From Desulfobacterales bacterium (GTDB taxonomy: Bacteria; Desulfobacterota; DSM-4660; Desulfatiglandales; Desulfatiglandaceae), in the NCBI GenBank assembly GCA_022013615.1, contig JAKLQB010000595.1:1-9970 (forward strand): a DNA stretch of 9,970 nucleotides. The letters are read 5' to 3'. The notes beneath the pieces are model-generated. The model was given only the letters and a program-made list of their open reading frames with translations. It was not told where the DNA came from and did not search any database. Position 1 is the stretch's first letter, and each line of letters opens with the position of its first letter. A program made the translations under genes and the position numbers. Below, one piece after another: positions 6,282 to 9,970 of this stretch.

Positions 6282-9200
6282 ATGAAGTTTCGAGCATTCG
6301 TTTTTGTCTCGGCCTTTTTCATGAGCATGATCGTAGCATGGGGTGCACCGCCTCCTGATACGGACACAATCCCGCCTGCTCTTGAAACATGGAAATCCTG
6401 GGTTCTTCACGGTCAGGATGAGCGCTTTTGTCCCACCTCCTACAACAGCGGAGATGTATATCGATGCATCTGGCCATCGCGCCTGGACCTGGATTTTGAC
6501 CGGAAAGGAGGCCGGTTCAGCCAGAGCTGGCTCGTTTTTAAGGATGGATGGGTCCCTTTGCCGGGTGGACCTGAGACATGGCCACAGAATGTCAAGATCG
6601 ACGGAAAGGTCGTAACCGTGGTGGGGAAAAGACAGATTCCTTCTGTTCACGTGACACAAGGAGAGCACATGGTTGATGGCTATTTTCTATGGAGTGATCT
6701 GCCGGAAATGATCCGTGTCCCGTATGCGAGCGGTCTGGTTAGTCTTGCAATAAATGACGAACCCGTGAGCTTTCCTTTGCTGGAGAGCGACGGACGTCTG
6801 TGGCTCCAAAAGCAAGAGACACTACGAACACAGGAGGAAGGATTGGGGGTCCGGGTCTATCGTTTAATTCAAGATGCCATCCCCATGCACGCTACAACTC
6901 ATTTGCAAGTCGATGTCTCTGGTCAGGCGAGAGAGATCAAACTAAAGGGAGTGCTTCTGGAGAATTTTGTTCCCCTGAGTATTGTAAGTTCCCTGCCTGC
7001 CAGGCTTGGGAAAAAGGGCGAGTTGATGATACAGGCACGCCCGGGCCGATGGGAGATTCAGGTCCTTGCGCGGTCAGAAGGTCCGGTTCATAAAATTGGG
7101 CCTGGGGATGTGCCTTATGGGCAGGAGATCTGGGCCTTCCAGCCTCAGAATCACTTGCGTATGGTGAACGTCCAGGGGGTTCCATCCATCGATCCCCATC
7201 AGACAGGCCTCCCTTCAAAATGGAAAAAGTTTTCTGCATTTGTCCTTAAACCTAATGATGAAATAATGTTTAAAGAAATCCGTCGGGGCGATCCTGATCC
7301 TGCGCCAGATCAACTGCATTTGAAAAGAAACTGGTGGCTTGATTTTGATGGAAAAGGGTTAACCATTCAGGACCAGATTAATGGGACTATGAGCCACCAA
7401 TGGTACCTGACCATGAATCCTTCTGCTGCTCTTGGGAGGGTATCTGTGGATGGGAAAGATCAGCTCATAACCAGCCATGGCAAGGACAAGAAGCCAGGGG
7501 TGGAACTCCGGAGGGGTCAACTAAACCTTGTGGCTGAATCCAGATTAGATGCCCCGGCCAGAACCCTCCCCGCTGTTGGGTGGGATCACGACTTCCAGTC
7601 TGTAACAGGTTCTCTAAATCTGCCATCCGGTTGGCGTCTCCTTACGGCAAGAGGCGTGGATGTGATGCCCGGCACATGGTTTGAGAGGTGGACTCTTCTG
7701 GATCTCTTCCTGGTTTTGATCATATCCCTGGCCGTGTTCAAACTCTGGAACTGGCGCTGGGGCATACTGGCACTTGTGACGGTTGCGCTCACATATCATG
7801 AACCCGGTTCTCCCCGGCTTGTGTGGCTCCATTTGCTGGCGGCGTCAGCTCTTTTACGGTTCCTGCCCGAGGGTTGGTTCAGAAAGCTCGTAAATTTTTG
7901 GCGACTGGGTTCTATTGTAACTTTACTGGTCCTGGCCATCCCGTTTATGGTCCAGCAGGTCCGATGGGGTGTCTACCCCCAATTAGACTCGCCAGGGGTT
8001 GGTGTCTGGATGGCCGGCTCACAACACATGGACGCCGGGATCCAGAGCGATGAGGGCAGGGTACGAGGAACGGTGTCAAAGGCAAAAAAAGCCCTACCAG
8101 GAACCAAGTCGTACGCCGTTTCAGAATCAATGGAGGATAAACGTGAGGATTATAAGCACCAGCAGCAGGCAGTGCTCATCCAGGACCCCAATGCACTGAT
8201 TCAGACAGGTCCGGGGTTGCCCAGGTGGAAATGGCGCACCTTTACCATGAAATGGAACGGGCCGGTAAACCGCGACCAGCACGTTAGTCTCTGGCTGGTG
8301 CCGCCCTGGATGAATCTCATTCTTGCATTTGTACGCGTTTTTTTACTTACTGTTTTGATTTGGTGCTTGATGGGGTTCCGTCAGTGGAAGTTGCCATCTG
8401 GCAGCTTCATCTTTACAGCAGCCTTAGTGTGTACGCTGTTTTTGTCAGGGCCGGCAGCAGGGGCGAAAGAAAACGATGGCTTCCCTCCGGCCGAGCTTTT
8501 AAATGAACTCAAGAAACGACTCCTGGAAAAGCCGGATTGTCTGCCAGAATGCGCGGAAAGCCCCAGAATGGAGCTGACCGCAACCCCTGACAGTCTCCGT
8601 ATCCTTCTTGAGGTCCATGCTGCTGTAGAAACTGCCATTCCTGTGCCCGGTTCGTTAGAGTCCTGGAGACCTGAGCAGGTGCTCCTTGGTTCTCAGCCCG
8701 CCAGGGGCCTGGCCAGGGACAGTGACGGTTCGTTGTGGATTATGGTTCCCGAGGGGTTACACAGGGTGACCCTAACCGGCAGTATGCCGGCAGAAAATGC
8801 TTTTCAAATTCCATTGCCCTTGAAGCCGTACCGGGTGACCATACAAAGCCAAGGATGGGACGTGCAGGGTGTGGATAATGATGGCAGGGCAAAAGCCAGC
8901 ATAAAATTGATCAGGCAAGAGGAGAATGAATCACGACAGCCGGCCAAGACTGCTATGACACTTCCGCCTTTTCTCCATATTGAACGGGTTTTATCTCTGG
9001 GATTGGACTGGCAGATCCGGACTACGGTCAGGCGGATAACACCTCTTGGGACGCCGATCGTACTTTCCGTGCCTTTGATTAGCGATGAAGCAGTAACAAC
9101 GGCTGGAATACGTATTGAAAATGGGAAGGCCCTCATCCATATGGAGCCGAACATGAAGGAGATTATATGGAACTCTACCCTGAAACAGAAAAATCTGATC

Positions 9201-9970
9201 CAACTTCAGGCGCCGCGATTTGCCCCCTGGACAGAGTCCTGGATCCTGGATGCAAGCCCCATATGGCACTGTGAACTATCGGGTATTCCGATCATACACC
9301 ATCAGGATCAATCCGGACACTGGAAGCCCCGGTGGCGACCATGGCCGGGTGAAGGAGTGAAGATTGAAGTATCCCGGCCAAAGGCAATACCGGGTCAGTT
9401 GCTGACCATTGATGAAGTAAATTTAACATTTACTCCGGGCCAGCGTTTTAACAGGGCCGATCTTTCATTGAAATTGCGGAGCAGTCAGGGAGGCCAGCAC
9501 AAAATAACCTTGCCGGATGGGGCAAGGCTTCAGCAGGTTAGGATATTGGGGAAAGGACAACCCATCAAAGAGGGTGAGCGGGAAGTGATTATCCCCCTCC
9601 GACCTGGAAGCCAGACTGTTGATGTAGAATGGCACCAAAGATCGGATTCTTCACTGTTGATTAGAGGTCCGTATGTCAGCATTGGACAGGAGGCCGTGAA
9701 CGCCAATGTCAGCTTTCAAATGCCCAGGAATCGTTGGATTCTAATGACTGGCGGCCCACGTATGGGTCCTGCCGTCCTGTTCTGGAGTTATTTAATTATC
9801 GTCATCCTGGCAGCGATTGGATTGGGGAGAGTGACCTGGACCCCACTTAAAACCCGTGACTGGCTCTTGCTGGGTTTGGGACTGACCCAGGTGCATCCGC
9901 TTGTGGCTATCATGATTGTCGGCTGGTTGCTGTCGCTCGGGTTGCGTCAGAAGCGTCTGCCTGATGGCGG
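6282..9970 (+). CDS. Very large duplicated envelope protein of unknown function (partial, runs off the window)
   Basis: The frame stays open for 1229 codons to the window end with no stop. GAAGGGG stands 6 nt before the ATG. Residues 1-21 form a signal peptide with likely cleavage after AWG. Residues 22-465 form a predicted periplasmic, beta-rich module with Cys50, Cys62 and the motif WVPLPGGPETWP (90-101). Four hydrophobic helices lie near 472-487, 493-505, 513-527 and 543-557. A charged loop (558-676) follows, then a helix (677-699) and a second signal-like segment (709-728, ending AAGA). A second periplasmic module (729-1160) has Cys753, Cys757 and AIPVPGSLESW (785-795). New helices begin at 1165-1182 and 1194-1219. 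The halves match at an offset of 695-698: C62/C757, P94/P789, W100/W795, P147/P844, DGR 170-172/867-869 and LPEG 528-531/LPDG 1226-1229. I recall similar proteins of this size annotated only as hypothetical. No catalytic motif is visible. A scaffold, transport or envelope-assembly role is conceivable but unsupported. Confidence 0.9.
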   Translation, partial: MKFRAFVFVSAFFMSMIVAWGAPPPDTDTIPPALETWKSWVLHGQDERFCPTSYNSGDVYRCIWPSRLDLDFDRKGGRFSQSWLVFKDGWVPLPGGPETWPQNVKIDGKVVTVVGKRQIPSVHVTQGEHMVDGYFLWSDLPEMIRVPYASGLVSLAINDEPVSFPLLESDGRLWLQKQETLRTQEEGLGVRVYRLIQDAIPMHATTHLQVDVSGQAREIKLKGVLLENFVPLSIVSSLPARLGKKGELMIQARPGRWEIQVLARSEGPVHKIGPGDVPYGQEIWAFQPQNHLRMVNVQGVPSIDPHQTGLPSKWKKFSAFVLKPNDEIMFKEIRRGDPDPAPDQLHLKRNWWLDFDGKGLTIQDQINGTMSHQWYLTMNPSAALGRVSVDGKDQLITSHGKDKKPGVELRRGQLNLVAESRLDAPARTLPAVGWDHDFQSVTGSLNLPSGWRLLTARGVDVMPGTWFERWTLLDLFLVLIISLAVFKLWNWRWGILALVTVALTYHEPGSPRLVWLHLLAASALLRFLPEGWFRKLVNFWRLGSIVTLLVLAIPFMVQQVRWGVYPQLDSPGVGVWMAGSQHMDAGIQSDEGRVRGTVSKAKKALPGTKSYAVSESMEDKREDYKHQQQAVLIQDPNALIQTGPGLPRWKWRTFTMKWNGPVNRDQHVSLWLVPPWMNLILAFVRVFLLTVLIWCLMGFRQWKLPSGSFIFTAALVCTLFLSGPAAGAKENDGFPPAELLNELKKRLLEKPDCLPECAESPRMELTATPDSLRILLEVHAAVETAIPVPGSLESWRPEQVLLGSQPARGLARDSDGSLWIMVPEGLHRVTLTGSMPAENAFQIPLPLKPYRVTIQSQGWDVQGVDNDGRAKASIKLIRQEENESRQPAKTAMTLPPFLHIERVLSLGLDWQIRTTVRRITPLGTPIVLSVPLISDEAVTTAGIRIENGKALIHMEPNMKEIIWNSTLKQKNLIQLQAPRFAPWTESWILDASPIWHCELSGIPIIHHQDQSGHWKPRWRPWPGEGVKIEVSRPKAIPGQLLTIDEVNLTFTPGQRFNRADLSLKLRSSQGGQHKITLPDGARLQQVRILGKGQPIKEGEREVIIPLRPGSQTVDVEWHQRSDSSLLIRGPYVSIGQEAVNANVSFQMPRNRWILMTGGPRMGPAVLFWSYLIIVILAAIGLGRVTWTPLKTRDWLLLGLGLTQVHPLVAIMIVGWLLSLGLRQKRLPDG

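Noticed and set aside
6261..6668. 135-codon open frame on the minus strand, and others at 6937-7239, 8804-9154 and 8991-9269
   Set aside because: All lie antisense to the long plus-strand envelope gene. Their composition shows no domain, membrane pattern or family resemblance.

Overview
The window looks like a chromosomal segment of a Gram-negative bacterium. Base composition is moderate, Shine-Dalgarno sites are strong (GGAGG type), and one protein is a long FHA-GAF-PAS hybrid histidine kinase. Intergenic DNA carries A-rich 'AATCCAAAAT' tracts and dispersed hairpin repeats. From memory this combination fits the Desulfobacterota (former Deltaproteobacteria), but nothing here proves the lineage. 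There are no rRNA, tRNA or CRISPR features and no complete insertion sequence.

Layout. Position 1-175 is non-coding and starts with a short perfect hairpin repeat. From 176 to 3954 three genes are read on the minus strand in the order hybrid kinase (1393-3954), polytopic membrane protein (659-1333) and DUF2752-like membrane protein (176-649). Gaps are 59 and 9 bp and no convincing terminator separates them, so they probably form one transcription unit. Upstream of the kinase lies a roughly 154-bp element bounded by 21-bp perfect inverted repeats (4024-4177). It reads like a MITE or other dispersed repeat. Its right arm supplies the stop codon of a small excisionase-type helix-turn-helix gene (4171-4362, minus). 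A 427-bp intergenic region follows, with several dyads and a short TTGAAC repeat cluster. Then come two plus-strand genes: a PLP-dependent aromatic-L-amino-acid decarboxylase (4790-6208) and a very large envelope protein (6282 to beyond the window end).

The most interesting object is the large plus-strand reading frame from 6282, open for 1229 codons to the window edge. It starts with a signal peptide. It then has a predicted periplasmic module of about 440 residues, a four-helix membrane bundle, a loop, one more helix, a second signal-like hydrophobic segment, a second periplasmic module of about 440 residues, and the start of a second membrane bundle. The halves align at a nearly constant offset of 695-698 residues from residue 62 to residue 531, so the gene appears to be an old internal tandem duplication. 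I recall similar large proteins annotated only as hypothetical in other proteobacteria. I cannot assign a function.

How the genes work together is mostly unknown. The kinase has cytoplasmic sensor domains and no membrane segment. Its two downstream membrane proteins could be its targets or partners, but only adjacency supports that. The decarboxylase has every catalytic residue of the animal DDC family that I could check and should make an aromatic amine. Its link to the large envelope protein 73 bp downstream is only positional.
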